In this document: positions 35,901 to 43,832 of the stretch, piece after piece
How the letters are laid out: every line of letters starts with the position of its first letter
Numbering within the stretch: the stretch's first letter is position 1
Assembly (NCBI GenBank): GCA_049975385.1
Contig: JBNGDO010000022.1
Span: 1-45,426, forward strand
Reading direction: 5' to 3'
DNA length: 45,426 nucleotides
Origin: DSWT01 sp049975385
Lineage (GTDB): Bacteria > Chloroflexota > Anaerolineae > B4-G1 > SLSP01
The notes under the pieces: model-generated
Seen by the model: only the letters and a program-made list of their open reading frames with translations
Database searches by the model: none
Told to the model about the DNA's origin: nothing
Made by a program: the position numbers and the translations under genes

Positions 35901-37037
35901 GTGAATGGTATTGATCTCAACAACCTGATCGCCGGTCTGCTGGCCGTCACGTGGCAAAGTCTCGTGATGATGGCTGTGGGGGGCGTGCTGATTTATCTGG
36001 CAATCGCCAAAGAGTACGAACCGGTGCTGCTGCTGCCGATTGGGATCGGGTGCATCATCGCCAACCTGCCGCTTTCGGCGATGATCGATCCGCACGAGAA
36101 CGGTATGTTGTGGGTGTTGAAGCAGGCCGGCATCGACAACGAATTGTTCCCACTGTTGATCTTCATCGGTGTAGGGGCGATGATGGACTTTAGGCCACTG
36201 CTGGCGCAGCCGCTCTTCGCGTTGATGGGCGCGGCGGGACAGTTCGGCATCTTCGGGACGCTGATCCTCGCCATTCTGCTCGGGTTCCCGATGAATGAGG
36301 CCGCCAGCATCGGCATCATCGGCGCGATTGACGGCCCTACCAGCATCTACGTCGCCGGAAAGCTCGCGCCGCACATGCTCGGCGTGATCTCGGTGGTCGC
36401 GTATTCGTACATGAGCCTCGTTCCCATTATCCAGCCGCCGATCATGCGTCTGCTCACCACCCGCAAGGAGCGGATGACCAAGATGGACTACAGCCCGCGA
36501 CCAGTCTCCAAGCTGGTGTTGGTGCTCTTCCCCATCATTGTCACAATTGCGGTGGGTATCCTCGTGCCGCAGGCTGCGCCGTTGATTGCATCCTTGATGA
36601 TCGGCAACCTGCTCAAGGAGTCGGGCGTCGTCCAGCGGTTGACGCACGCTTCGGAAAATGAAATCATCAACATCTCCACCCTTTTCCTGGGATTGGTGGT
36701 CGGCAGCACGATGACGGCGGCGAGCTTCCTGAAGCTGGACACGCTCAAAATCCTGGTTTTGGGGTTATTCGCGTTTGGGTTGGATACAGCGGCAGGCATC
36801 GGGTTCGGGAAATTGCTCTACGTGCTCTCCGGCAAGAAGATCAATCCGCTCGTCGGCGCGGCGGGTATCAGCGCCTTCCCGATGGCGGGCCGTCTGGTGC
36901 AGAAAGTGGCGCACGAGGAGGATTTCTCCAACTTCGTGTTAATGCACGCGATGGGGGCGAATACCGCCGGGCAGTTGGGATCGGTGATTGCAGGTGGTGT
37001 CCTGCTCACGCTCGTTATCCCACTGGTTGGGGGATAG
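35901..37037 (+). CDS. OadB-family beta subunit, Na+-translocating decarboxylase
   Basis: 378 residues from a GTG start with GAGGAG 6 nt upstream. Multi-spanning carboxybiotin decarboxylase that couples CO2 release to Na+ export. Family signatures: LLLPIGIGCIIANLPL, FIGVGAMMDFRPLL, and GAIDGPTSIYVAGKLAP, whose Asp144 corresponds to the essential membrane aspartate of OadB; SASLMIGNLLKESG-like and HAMGANTAGQLGSVIAGG near the end. Together with the three upstream genes it makes a complete alpha-gamma-biotin-beta pump. Followed by the second GTAGAC palindrome. Confidence 0.96.
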   Translation: MNGIDLNNLIAGLLAVTWQSLVMMAVGGVLIYLAIAKEYEPVLLLPIGIGCIIANLPLSAMIDPHENGMLWVLKQAGIDNELFPLLIFIGVGAMMDFRPLLAQPLFALMGAAGQFGIFGTLILAILLGFPMNEAASIGIIGAIDGPTSIYVAGKLAPHMLGVISVVAYSYMSLVPIIQPPIMRLLTTRKERMTKMDYSPRPVSKLVLVLFPIIVTIAVGILVPQAAPLIASLMIGNLLKESGVVQRLTHASENEIINISTLFLGLVVGSTMTAASFLKLDTLKILVLGLFAFGLDTAAGIGFGKLLYVLSGKKINPLVGAAGISAFPMAGRLVQKVAHEEDFSNFVLMHAMGANTAGQLGSVIAGGVLLTLVIPLVGG

Positions 37038-37103
37038 AAGTAGACAGTAGACGGTAGACAGTAGACAGGGGGAGAGAAACCCCGTCTACCGTCTACCGTC
37101 TAC
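37038..37103. repeat. GTAGACAGTAGACGG palindrome, copy 2
   Basis: The left arm is identical to copy 1 for 34 nt; the right arm carries CCGTCTACCGTCTACCGTCT (37083-37102). The loop differs (AGAGAAA). It begins immediately at the oadB stop. Confidence 0.9.
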
Positions 37104-37130
37104 CAAACAATCACTATGGAGGGTTAGAAA

Positions 37131-37982
37131 ATGGCTGATCGCAAGAAGATTACGTTACCGAGATTGTTTCAGAAGGTCGCCAACCACGAACCGATCACGA
37201 TGCTGACTTGCTACGACTATCCGACTGCCTATTTCCAGGAGGAAGCCGGGATCGATATGATCCTCGTCGGCGATAGTCTGGCGATGACGATGCTCGGCTA
37301 CGACAGCACGCTCCCCGCGACGATGGACGATATGATCCGCCACACGCAGGCCGTGCGGCGCGGCGCGCCGACCGCCTGGCTCGTCGGCGATATGCCCTAC
37401 ATGAGCTACCAGCCCAGCGTCGAGACGGCGATCCGCAACGCAGGACGCTTTATGGCCGAGGCCAGCACCGACTGCATCAAGCTCGAGGGCGGCGCGGAAA
37501 TGGCCAACCGCGTCAAGGGCGTCGTCGCGGCGGGCATCCCGGTGATGGGTCACCTGGGCTTGACGCCGCAGAGCGCCAGCGCACTCGGTGGATTTCGCGT
37601 TCAAGGGCGCAGCGCGTTGCAGGCCAAGAAAATTATCGACGATGCATTGGCGCTCGAACAGGCCGGCGTGTTTGCCATCTTGCTGGAAATGGTGCCCGAC
37701 CGCGTCTGCAAGATCATCACCGAGCGGGCGAAAGACTGCTTCATCATTAGTCTGGGATCCGGCCCGCACGCTCACGGACAACTGCTGATCTACCACGACA
37801 TGTTCGGCCTGTATCCCAAGTTCAAGCCACGGATGGCGAAGGTCTTTGGTAACGCGGGCGAGGTCATCCTCAACGGGCTGAAAGCCTACGCACAAGAAGT
37901 CACGACGCACGAATTTCCGCAGCCGGAAAACTATTTCACAATCAAAGACGAGGAATACGAGGAACTGCTCAAACTTTTATAA
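37131..37982 (+). CDS. panB: 3-methyl-2-oxobutanoate hydroxymethyltransferase (ketopantoate synthase)
   Basis: 283 residues. Transfers a hydroxymethyl group from methylene-tetrahydrofolate to 2-oxoisovalerate. Active-site set is intact: GDSLAMTMLGYDSTLPATMD (Asp/Ser metal site), VGDMPYMSYQ, KLEGG, GHLGLTPQSASALGG and LEMVP; C-terminal FPQPENYF. Instead of panC/panD neighbours, it lies between a Na+ pump and a 2-oxoacid:ferredoxin oxidoreductase that may use the same 2-oxoacid. Start ATG is preceded by GGAGGG at 8-9 nt. Repeat elements flank it on both sides. Confidence 0.95.
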   Translation: MADRKKITLPRLFQKVANHEPITMLTCYDYPTAYFQEEAGIDMILVGDSLAMTMLGYDSTLPATMDDMIRHTQAVRRGAPTAWLVGDMPYMSYQPSVETAIRNAGRFMAEASTDCIKLEGGAEMANRVKGVVAAGIPVMGHLGLTPQSASALGGFRVQGRSALQAKKIIDDALALEQAGVFAILLEMVPDRVCKIITERAKDCFIISLGSGPHAHGQLLIYHDMFGLYPKFKPRMAKVFGNAGEVILNGLKAYAQEVTTHEFPQPENYFTIKDEEYEELLKLL

Positions 37983-38063
37983 GTAGACAGTATACGGTAG
38001 ACAGTAGACAGGGCCTGCCGGAGCAGGTTCCCCGTTTACCGTCTACTGTCTACCGTCTACCGA
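37983..38063. repeat. GTAGACAGTAGACGG palindrome, copy 3
   Basis: AGTAGACAGTATACGGTAGA and further words pair with CGTTTACCGTCTACTGTCTA; a small inner hairpin CCTGC-CGGA-GCAGG forms the tip. Differences from copies 1 and 2 include paired changes and one-sided changes. Confidence 0.88.
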
Positions 38064-38079
38064 TTAAGGAGATTATCGG

Positions 38080-39345
38080 ATGAGCGAAGATTTACGACAC
38101 TTATTGGAAATTCCCGTGGAACGGCTCGACGACCTCAACGCCATCCTACTCGATCCCAACATGCGCGTGATCAACGATTTTCTCGCGGTCGTCGCCAAGT
38201 ACGGCACCCCTGAGGAAATCAACCGCAAGGCGCAGCAGGCACGCCAGCTCCCCGTGCTGCTCGAACGCGTCAAGGCCGTCCGGCCCGAATATCTGGCTGA
38301 TCTCGAATGGCTGCAAGCGCAGCGTGACAAACATGCCTTCATCAGCATCGCCGATTACCGCCGCAAGGTCCTCGGCGCGCAGGCTGATACGGTAGCGTTT
38401 AACGACGATTTCGCCGTCACGCTGGAAGTAAGCGCGTGCCAGTACTTCCCCTATGTCATCGAGGCTGCTACGCGCGCCATCGCCCAGGGCACGCTGATGC
38501 CGGGGCGCTTCATCCGCGTGCGGAAGATGAAGGAGCAAGAGGCCGATGGCGACCTGCCCGCGTTTTCCGCTGCGATGAACATCATTGGTGCGAGCTACGT
38601 CGAGACGTTGGATACCAAGGGCACCGATGGCTCCAACATCCACCTGGGCGGCCCGGAGACAATCACTGGCTACTTCGGCGGCGTGGGGCAACCCAACGAG
38701 CATGCGCTTCAATGGCTCGACGAGTTCCTCTACTATTACACCGAGTACGGTATTCGTCAGGTGTTAAACGTCAACCCCGGCACGGTGTTGCTCGGTTATC
38801 TGCTCTATCGCCTGGGTGTGGACATTGAGTTCAAGATTTCAGTCTATATGGGCAATGACAATCCCTACGCCGCTTTGTGGACGCTAATCGGTGCGAAGCT
38901 CTTCGCCCGCGATGATGGCATGTCACCGTTGATCGGCTTCAACTGGAGCAACTCGATCAACAACGAGACGATGGAGATCACGGCACAGTTTCGCGAGGCG
39001 CTCGGTTTCGAGGATGTCGTGCGCTTCGAGCATCATATTACCGAAACGTGGAAGAGTATCGTGCGGCAGCCATACGACCGCCGCGATGAACTGATCGCCA
39101 TCGCCGACCACGTTGCCAATATCTCCGCTAAACACGAGGGCGCAGGCCCGGAGATCGACCCAACGCGCGAGCACCCATCGGACATCCTCGATTACTTCCG
39201 TGACAAAGACGAGGTCATCGCTGCCGGGGATTGGGATAATCTGCTGCTTAACTTCCTGGATAAGATGGAGGCGACCAACCGCACAGCTTGGGCGCTAACC
39301 GAGCATGGGCTATCCTTCGTCGCCGCGCAGCATTTACACTTATGA
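38080..39345 (+). CDS. Unrecognised 421-residue cytoplasmic protein in the panB-oxidoreductase operon
   Basis: I do not recognise the family. It is soluble, with no signal peptide or membrane helix. Residues 1-110 are helical; 110-330 look like an alpha/beta barrel or similar enzyme fold, with conserved-looking segments ACQYFPYVIEAATRAIAQG, YVETLDTKGTDGSNIHLGGP, GYFGGVGQPNEHALQWLDEF, VLNVNPGTVLLGYLLYRLGV and IGFNWSNSINNETME. The glycine/asparagine-rich turns suggest a ligand site. The C-terminus is helical and acidic. Start ATG has AAGGAG about 10 nt upstream. It lies 98 nt after panB and 60 nt before the ferredoxin subunit, same strand, so it probably acts on a 2-oxoacid, its CoA ester or a C1 unit; this is only inference from context. 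Confidence 0.8.
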   Translation: MSEDLRHLLEIPVERLDDLNAILLDPNMRVINDFLAVVAKYGTPEEINRKAQQARQLPVLLERVKAVRPEYLADLEWLQAQRDKHAFISIADYRRKVLGAQADTVAFNDDFAVTLEVSACQYFPYVIEAATRAIAQGTLMPGRFIRVRKMKEQEADGDLPAFSAAMNIIGASYVETLDTKGTDGSNIHLGGPETITGYFGGVGQPNEHALQWLDEFLYYYTEYGIRQVLNVNPGTVLLGYLLYRLGVDIEFKISVYMGNDNPYAALWTLIGAKLFARDDGMSPLIGFNWSNSINNETMEITAQFREALGFEDVVRFEHHITETWKSIVRQPYDRRDELIAIADHVANISAKHEGAGPEIDPTREHPSDILDYFRDKDEVIAAGDWDNLLLNFLDKMEATNRTAWALTEHGLSFVAAQHLHL

Positions 39346-39350
39346 AAATT

Positions 39351-39383
39351 AGACCCGAAGGGTTTTGAAAACCTTTCGGGTCT
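39351..39383. repeat. Hairpin AGACCCGAAGGGTTTT with 16-bp arms
   Basis: Arms 39351-39366 and 39368-39383 around one base, a single G-U mismatch. It lies within the operon just before the ferredoxin gene and has no T-run. It shares the AGGGTTTT-N-AAAACC core with 16329-16345. Confidence 0.8.
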
Positions 39384-39404
39384 GTAAATTAAGGAGGCTT
39401 TTTT

Positions 39405-39674
39405 ATGGCTAAAGGTTTCGTCGTTATTGACGTTGATCGTTGCAAGGGATGTGGATTGTGTACGAACGTCTGTCCTGTCGATATCCTGGCATTATCGCCG
39501 GACACGTTCAATGCTAAAGGCTACCATCCCGTCGTCGTTACCGATGTAGAGAAATGTATCGGTTGCGCATCGTGTGCCCGGATATGCCCTGACGTGGTCT
39601 TCACTGTCTACCGGCAGAAGCGTCAGGTGAAACGCACCGATGTGCAGGCGGCAGTCGCAGTGCCGGTAACGTAG
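39405..39674 (+). CDS. vorD: Ferredoxin-type delta subunit of 2-oxoacid:ferredoxin oxidoreductase
   Basis: 89 residues with two [4Fe-4S] motifs: CKGCGLCTNVCP and CIGCASCARICP. It receives electrons from the TPP subunit. Start ATG has AAGGAGG 9-10 nt upstream. Order delta-alpha-beta-gamma with the next three genes is typical of VOR/KOR enzymes. Confidence 0.93.
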   Translation: MAKGFVVIDVDRCKGCGLCTNVCPVDILALSPDTFNAKGYHPVVVTDVEKCIGCASCARICPDVVFTVYRQKRQVKRTDVQAAVAVPVT

Positions 39675-39687
39675 AAGGAGGCTCACA

Positions 39688-40755
39688 ATGACCAAAGAAC
39701 TGCTCAAAGGCAATATTGCATTTGCCGAAGCGGCTGTGCGGTACGGCGTACAAGCTTACTTCGGCTATCCTATCACACCGCAGAGCGAGGCGCTGGAACA
39801 TCTCTCCGGCCGGATGATCGACGAGGGCCGTGTCTTCCTGCAAGCTGAAAGCGAGGTCGCTGCTATCAACATGGTCTATGGCGCGGCCTGCGCGGGTGTG
39901 CGGGTGATGACGTCCACATCGGGCCCTGGTTTTAGCCTGATGGCGGAAGGCTTTTCCTACATCGCCGGCTCTGAAGTCCCCGTCGTGGCCGTCAACATGA
40001 TGCGCGGCGGGCCGGGTTTGGGCAACATCCAGCCCTCGCAGAGCGATTACTTTTTCATGACCAAGAGCGCCGGGCACGGCGACTTTCATCCAATCGTTCT
40101 GGCCCCGGCTAACATCCAGGAGTTGATCGATATGATGGGCCTGGCCTTCGATCTGGCGGAAAAGTACCGCACGCTGGTCTACGTCGCCGGAGATGGCGCA
40201 CTCGGCCAGATGATGGAGTCGGCGGAACTGCCGCCGATGCAGCCGGTGCGCACGGAGCGTCCCGACTGGGCGGTGACGGGCAATGCCGGACGCGAATCGC
40301 GGGTGATTACGTCACTGTACTTGAATCCCGAAAAGCTCGAAAAGCTGAATTTGCACTTGCAACACAAGTTGGCGGTTATCAAAGACAATGAAGTTCGCTG
40401 GCAGGAGTACCAGACCGACGACGCGGACCTGTTGCTGATTGCCTACGGCACCGTCGGGCGGATTTGCCTCTCGGTGATGCGCGAGGCACGGCAGCAGGGC
40501 CTCAAGGTGGGGCTGTTGCGTCCGAAGACGCTCTGGCCCTTTGCCGAAGCGCGCATCGCTGAACTCGCGGAACGTGTTCAGGGTATCCTGGTTGCCGAGA
40601 TGAGTGCTGGGCAGATGCTCGAAGACGTCGAGCGCGCGGTCAAGGGCAAGGTTCCCGTCCATTTCCACGGCAGAATGGGCGGCATCATGCCGATGGTAGA
40701 TGAAATCCTGGCCGATGTGCAGAAGTTGGCCGAAGAAGTGGGGAGTAGGGGGTAA
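39688..40755 (+). CDS. vorB: 2-oxoacid:ferredoxin oxidoreductase alpha subunit (VorB/KorA-like)
   Basis: 355 residues. Pyrimidine-binding-domain subunit with YFGYPITPQSEALEHL, the ESEVAAINMVYGAACAGVR region, STSGPGFSLMAEGFSYIAGS and RGGPGLGNIQPSQSDY, typical of the 2-oxoisovalerate/2-oxoglutarate class. It oxidises a 2-oxoacid to acyl-CoA + CO2 with ferredoxin. VOR versus KGOR cannot be settled from sequence alone; the panB neighbour favours a branched-chain 2-oxoacid. Start ATG has AGGAGG about 7 nt upstream. The last residues (VGSRG) and stop come from a GTGGGGAGTAGGG repeat, as at the end of the FAD protein at 22158. Confidence 0.93.
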   Translation: MTKELLKGNIAFAEAAVRYGVQAYFGYPITPQSEALEHLSGRMIDEGRVFLQAESEVAAINMVYGAACAGVRVMTSTSGPGFSLMAEGFSYIAGSEVPVVAVNMMRGGPGLGNIQPSQSDYFFMTKSAGHGDFHPIVLAPANIQELIDMMGLAFDLAEKYRTLVYVAGDGALGQMMESAELPPMQPVRTERPDWAVTGNAGRESRVITSLYLNPEKLEKLNLHLQHKLAVIKDNEVRWQEYQTDDADLLLIAYGTVGRICLSVMREARQQGLKVGLLRPKTLWPFAEARIAELAERVQGILVAEMSAGQMLEDVERAVKGKVPVHFHGRMGGIMPMVDEILADVQKLAEEVGSRG

Positions 40756-40760
40756 AAAGC

Positions 40761-41549
40761 ATGAGCACACAAATCAACATTCCAGAAGACATGGAACTCG
40801 TTTACGGCTATCCCGCGTCTATGACGTCGCGAAGTACGCACTACTGTCCCGGCTGCACACACGGTATTGTCCACCGGCTGATCGCTGAAGTGATCGACGA
40901 ATTGGACCTCCAGGGAAAAACCATCGGTATCGCACCGGTAGGATGCTCGGTACTGGCCTATGACTACTTCGATATGGATTTCGTCGAGGCGTCGCATGGG
41001 CGCGCTCCGGCAATGGCGACCGGTCTCAAACGTGTCAATCCCGACAAAATTGTTTTCACCTATCAGGGCGATGGCGATCTGGCGGCGATTGGCACGGCAG
41101 AAATCATCCACGCAGCCAATCGCGGCGAGTTGATCACCACCGTCTTCATCAACAACGCTATCTATGGGATGACGGGTGGCCAGATGGCGCCCACCACATT
41201 GGAGGGGATGGTCACGACGTCCTCGCCAGGCGGGCGGGATTGCAAAATTGCCGGGTATCCGGTGCAGATGTCCGAGATACTCGCTGACACAGCCGGTGCA
41301 GTCTACATTACCCGCCAAATCGTTGCCGACATTCCAAGCATCAACAAGACCAAGAACGCCATTAAGCGTGCTTTTATGGCGCAAATCGCGGGTTTGGGCT
41401 TTGCTTGTGTGGAAGTACTTTCTACTTGCCCTACTAACTGGAACATAGATCCGTGGAAGGCAATGGCTTGGGCGAAGGAGAATATGACGCAGACTTTCCC
41501 GTTGGGCACGTTCAAGATGACGGACGCCGTGAAGGCGCTGAAGGCGTAG
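40761..41549 (+). CDS. vorA: 2-oxoacid:ferredoxin oxidoreductase beta subunit, TPP-binding
   Basis: 262 residues. Cysteines in HYCPGCTHG (Cys29, Cys32) and APVGCSV bind a [4Fe-4S] cluster; the thiamine diphosphate motif is GDGDLAAIGTAEIIHAANRG followed by INNAIYGMTGGQMAPTT. Five nt separate it from the alpha gene. The C-terminus lists STCPTNW and KENMTQTFPLGTFK as in the VorA/KorB family. Confidence 0.95.
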   Translation: MSTQINIPEDMELVYGYPASMTSRSTHYCPGCTHGIVHRLIAEVIDELDLQGKTIGIAPVGCSVLAYDYFDMDFVEASHGRAPAMATGLKRVNPDKIVFTYQGDGDLAAIGTAEIIHAANRGELITTVFINNAIYGMTGGQMAPTTLEGMVTTSSPGGRDCKIAGYPVQMSEILADTAGAVYITRQIVADIPSINKTKNAIKRAFMAQIAGLGFACVEVLSTCPTNWNIDPWKAMAWAKENMTQTFPLGTFKMTDAVKALKA

Positions 41550-41558
41550 GAGGCCATT

Positions 41559-42098
41559 ATGAAACATGAAGACATCATTTTTGCAGGTTTTGGAGGACAG
41601 GGCGTGCTCTTCTCGGGGCAGTTGCTCTCCTACACAGGTATGGCCGAAAACTTGCACGTGACCTGGATTCCCTCCTACGGGCCGGAAATGCGCGGCGGTA
41701 CGGCTAACTGCACCGTCATTCTCTCGGAAGAGGAGATCGGCGCGCCCATCGTGCGCCATCCCACCATTGCGGTCGTGCTTAACCTTCCCTCGATGGAGAA
41801 ATACGAGCCGGTGGTCAAGCCCGGCGGCTTGCTGTTGGTGAATAGTTCGCTGGTGGAGACCGTTAGCGAGCGCGAGGACATCCGCTCTCTGTACATTCCT
41901 GCCAGTGACATCGCCACGGAACTGGGGAACCCGCGTATGGCCAATATGGTGATCCTCGGCGCGTTAATCGGCGCGACCGGTCTGGTGTCGCTGGAGACGG
42001 TCGCGCAGCAGCTCGACGAGCACCTCTCGCAGCGCCAGCGCAAGTGGTTGGAACCGAATATCACTGCGCTCAAGAAGGGCGTGGAACTCGGTAAATAG
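41559..42098 (+). CDS. vorC: 2-oxoacid:ferredoxin oxidoreductase gamma subunit
   Basis: 179 residues. Starts KHEDIIFAGFGGQGVLFSGQ, the hallmark glycine motif of PorG/KorC, followed by WIPSYGPEMRGGTANCTV. It completes the four-subunit enzyme. Start ATG has AGGAGG 6-7 nt upstream, nine nt after the beta gene. The operon ends in the palindrome at 42103. Confidence 0.95.
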   Translation: MKHEDIIFAGFGGQGVLFSGQLLSYTGMAENLHVTWIPSYGPEMRGGTANCTVILSEEEIGAPIVRHPTIAVVLNLPSMEKYEPVVKPGGLLLVNSSLVETVSEREDIRSLYIPASDIATELGNPRMANMVILGALIGATGLVSLETVAQQLDEHLSQRQRKWLEPNITALKKGVELGK

Positions 42099-42102
42099 TG
42101 TC

Positions 42103-42156
42103 AACGGATTCAACGGATGCGAACGGATTCTTTCCGTTTGATCCGTTGAATCCGTT
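42103..42156. repeat. Palindrome AACGGATTCAACGGAT / ATCCGTTGAATCCGTT
   Basis: Perfect 16-bp arms (42103-42118, 42141-42156), 22-nt spacer with further ACGGATT and TCCGTTT words. It separates the convergent vor operon and MFS gene. The right arm is identical to 2125-2140. Confidence 0.92.
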
Positions 42157-42166
42157 TAGATGAAGA

Positions 42167-43372
42167 TCACGCCGTCTGTACGTTATCTTTAGGCAACTTA
42201 AGCACGGCGAAGCCCGATACCACCGTGACCGCACATCCAACGTAGAAGGGGAGGCTCAAAGAGGCGGCGCCCAGCCAGCCGCCCATCGTTGGGCCAACAG
42301 CATTGGACAGCGACGTTGCCAGTGTGTCCAACCCATACGCTGTACCGGCTTTGCCCTCCGGCGCGGATCGCCCGATGTAGGCGCTGATAATAGACAGCGT
42401 CCCGCCAATCGCTAGCCCCAGAAAGACTTGCGCCACCACTAGCATCCAGTAAGCCGATGCCATCGCCTGAATGCCGATCGCGCCCGCCAGCACGAACGTT
42501 GCAATCGTCAATGGGGTACGCCCGCCATGATGGTCTCCCCAGCGCCCAAAGACTGGTGATGCTATCGCGCTGAAAATGCCCGATACCGTTGTCAACAAAC
42601 CCGAAGCCGAGCCCAATAGCGCACCTGCTGGTAACATTTGCTGGACGACGAGGGGCAATAGGGGGGACGATATCCGCAACCCTAGGCGCAACGCGAAACG
42701 CAGGCCCAACACCAGGCCCAGCAGCGATCCTGCAAAAAGCATGGCCGTATCCTGACGCATCCGCTGGATAAACGAACCTTGCGTTGTATGCTCCACAGGC
42801 GTGAATTCTTCGGTGACGAAGAAAAGCATCAGCAACCCAGCGATGATAAGATAGATTGCCGTCATCCAAAAAGTCGCGCGGTACCCCAGCATGTCCGATA
42901 CAAACCCACCTGTGATTGGCCCAATGGACTGGCCCAGGAAAATGGCCAGTTGCAGCTTTCCCAACGTTTCTCCCAGGCGTTCGCGCGGCGTGGAGCTTGC
43001 CACCAGCGTCGTTGCCGCAGCGACTGTGCCCGTAAAAGCTCCTTGAATCAACCGCAGGATAAGCATATGCTCGACTCTCTGCGCAAAGCCCATCAACCCG
43101 ATCGTCACCGCTCCACCGAACATCGCCCGGATCACCATAACCTTGCGCCCATAACGGTCACTGAGCGAGCCCCAGATCGGCCCCATCAGGCCCATTGTCA
43201 ATGACGCTGCCGAAATGATGAGGCCGCTCCACTTTGCCACCGCATCACCCGTCACGCCCAACTCCTGGATGTAGTAGGACCAGATCGGAAAGCTCGAGGA
43301 AAACCCCATGATCGCCAATAATTCGGCAACCCAGGTGGCCCAAAGATTGCGTCTCCATCGTTTTGTCGTCAC
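42167..43372 (-). CDS. MFS drug/metabolite exporter (DHA1-like)
   Basis: 401 residues, about 12 membrane helices. Motif A between helices 2 and 3 reads GPIWGSLSDRYGRKVMVI; GPITGGFVSDMLGYRATFW is the motif-C-like region of antiporters. The repeat SPVFGRWGDHHGGR marks the second half. Multidrug or metabolite efflux by proton antiport is likely, substrate unknown. Start is GTG with GGAG 7 nt upstream. An extended -10 promoter lies about 120 nt upstream. Confidence 0.88.
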   Translation of the reverse strand: MTTKRWRRNLWATWVAELLAIMGFSSSFPIWSYYIQELGVTGDAVAKWSGLIISAASLTMGLMGPIWGSLSDRYGRKVMVIRAMFGGAVTIGLMGFAQRVEHMLILRLIQGAFTGTVAAATTLVASSTPRERLGETLGKLQLAIFLGQSIGPITGGFVSDMLGYRATFWMTAIYLIIAGLLMLFFVTEEFTPVEHTTQGSFIQRMRQDTAMLFAGSLLGLVLGLRFALRLGLRISSPLLPLVVQQMLPAGALLGSASGLLTTVSGIFSAIASPVFGRWGDHHGGRTPLTIATFVLAGAIGIQAMASAYWMLVVAQVFLGLAIGGTLSIISAYIGRSAPEGKAGTAYGLDTLATSLSNAVGPTMGGWLGAASLSLPFYVGCAVTVVSGFAVLKLPKDNVQTA

Positions 43373-43492
43373 GAGTTAGCTCCTGAGAATCGCGGGATGA
43401 CAACGGCGTTCATCGTCTCGCCGGGAGTTAAGGATCTTAAGCCAGCGAAGCAGAGGACAGACTGTAAGGATATGGTTATATTCACAGTGGGC

Positions 43493-43501
43493 ATTATAGC
43501 A
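43493..43501 (-). promoter_or_regulatory. Extended -10 promoter TGCTATAAT for the MFS gene
   Basis: Minus strand TG-N-TATAAT; start near 43486 and leader of about 114 nt. No good -35 was found. The 460-nt gap 43373-43832 also holds the two hairpin elements below and no gene. Confidence 0.5.
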
Positions 43502-43525
43502 TAGGTGAGGGCTTGGGGAAACACG

Positions 43526-43555
43526 AAAGGCCAGATCACCAACGATCTGGCCTTT
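43526..43555. terminator. Perfect 12-bp stem AAAGGCCAGATC / GATCTGGCCTTT
   Basis: Six-nt loop (ACCAAC). On the minus strand it is followed by CGTGTTT, on the plus strand by GTGGG. Probably a terminator of minus-strand transcripts arriving from 43833-44768, upstream of the MFS promoter; the T-run is weak. Confidence 0.55.
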
Positions 43556-43560
43556 GTGGG

Positions 43561-43689
43561 TAAGTTGGTAGACGCCGGTATGTGCTGTGTTTGTTCCTCA
43601 CTTTAGATTTGCAGTTTGTTCCTGAACCTACCAGGAACCTGTTCTGCCTTTTGCTTATTTTCTTCAGCCTGGCGTCTCAACCAACGTTA
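43561..43689 (-). ncRNA. Folded non-coding element, possible 3' UTR or small RNA
   Basis: GTTGGTAGACGCC (43564-43576) pairs with 43671-43685 (GGCGTCT-CA-ACCAAC, one bulge), extended by TAA/TTA. Within it GTTCCTG (43618-43624) pairs with CAGGAAC (43632-43638). On the minus strand the loops are A-rich and the 12-bp hairpin at 43526 follows. No ORF. Strand and function are inferred. Confidence 0.45.
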
Positions 43690-43832
43690 CAATGTTGACT
43701 GTTATCCTAATTCTCTTATAGAGTCCTCCTCTTGATGAATCTGATTAAGGTGTTACGAAAGTTGGCCGATCAAAGAGCATTTTTGTGACTTTTCACCTCC
43801 TTTCCTCAAATGTTTTCTTGATCCTGGTTTGG

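Noticed and set aside
34438..38063. CRISPR array
   Set aside because: The GTAGAC repeats are short, overlapping, inverted and without unique spacers; no cas genes are present.
40578..41759. Open frame of 393 codons on the minus strand
   Set aside because: Antisense to vorB, vorA and vorC, which have clear catalytic motifs; it arises from codon bias.
43695..43722. Plus-strand promoter TTGACT-N16-TATAGA
   Set aside because: It would transcribe antisense into the coiled-coil gene with nothing to express; kept only as a chance match.
43746..43780. Eleven-codon ORF (minus strand) after an AAAGGAGGTG
   Set aside because: The ribosome-site-like sequence is 15 nt from the ATG, too far, and the peptide is very short.
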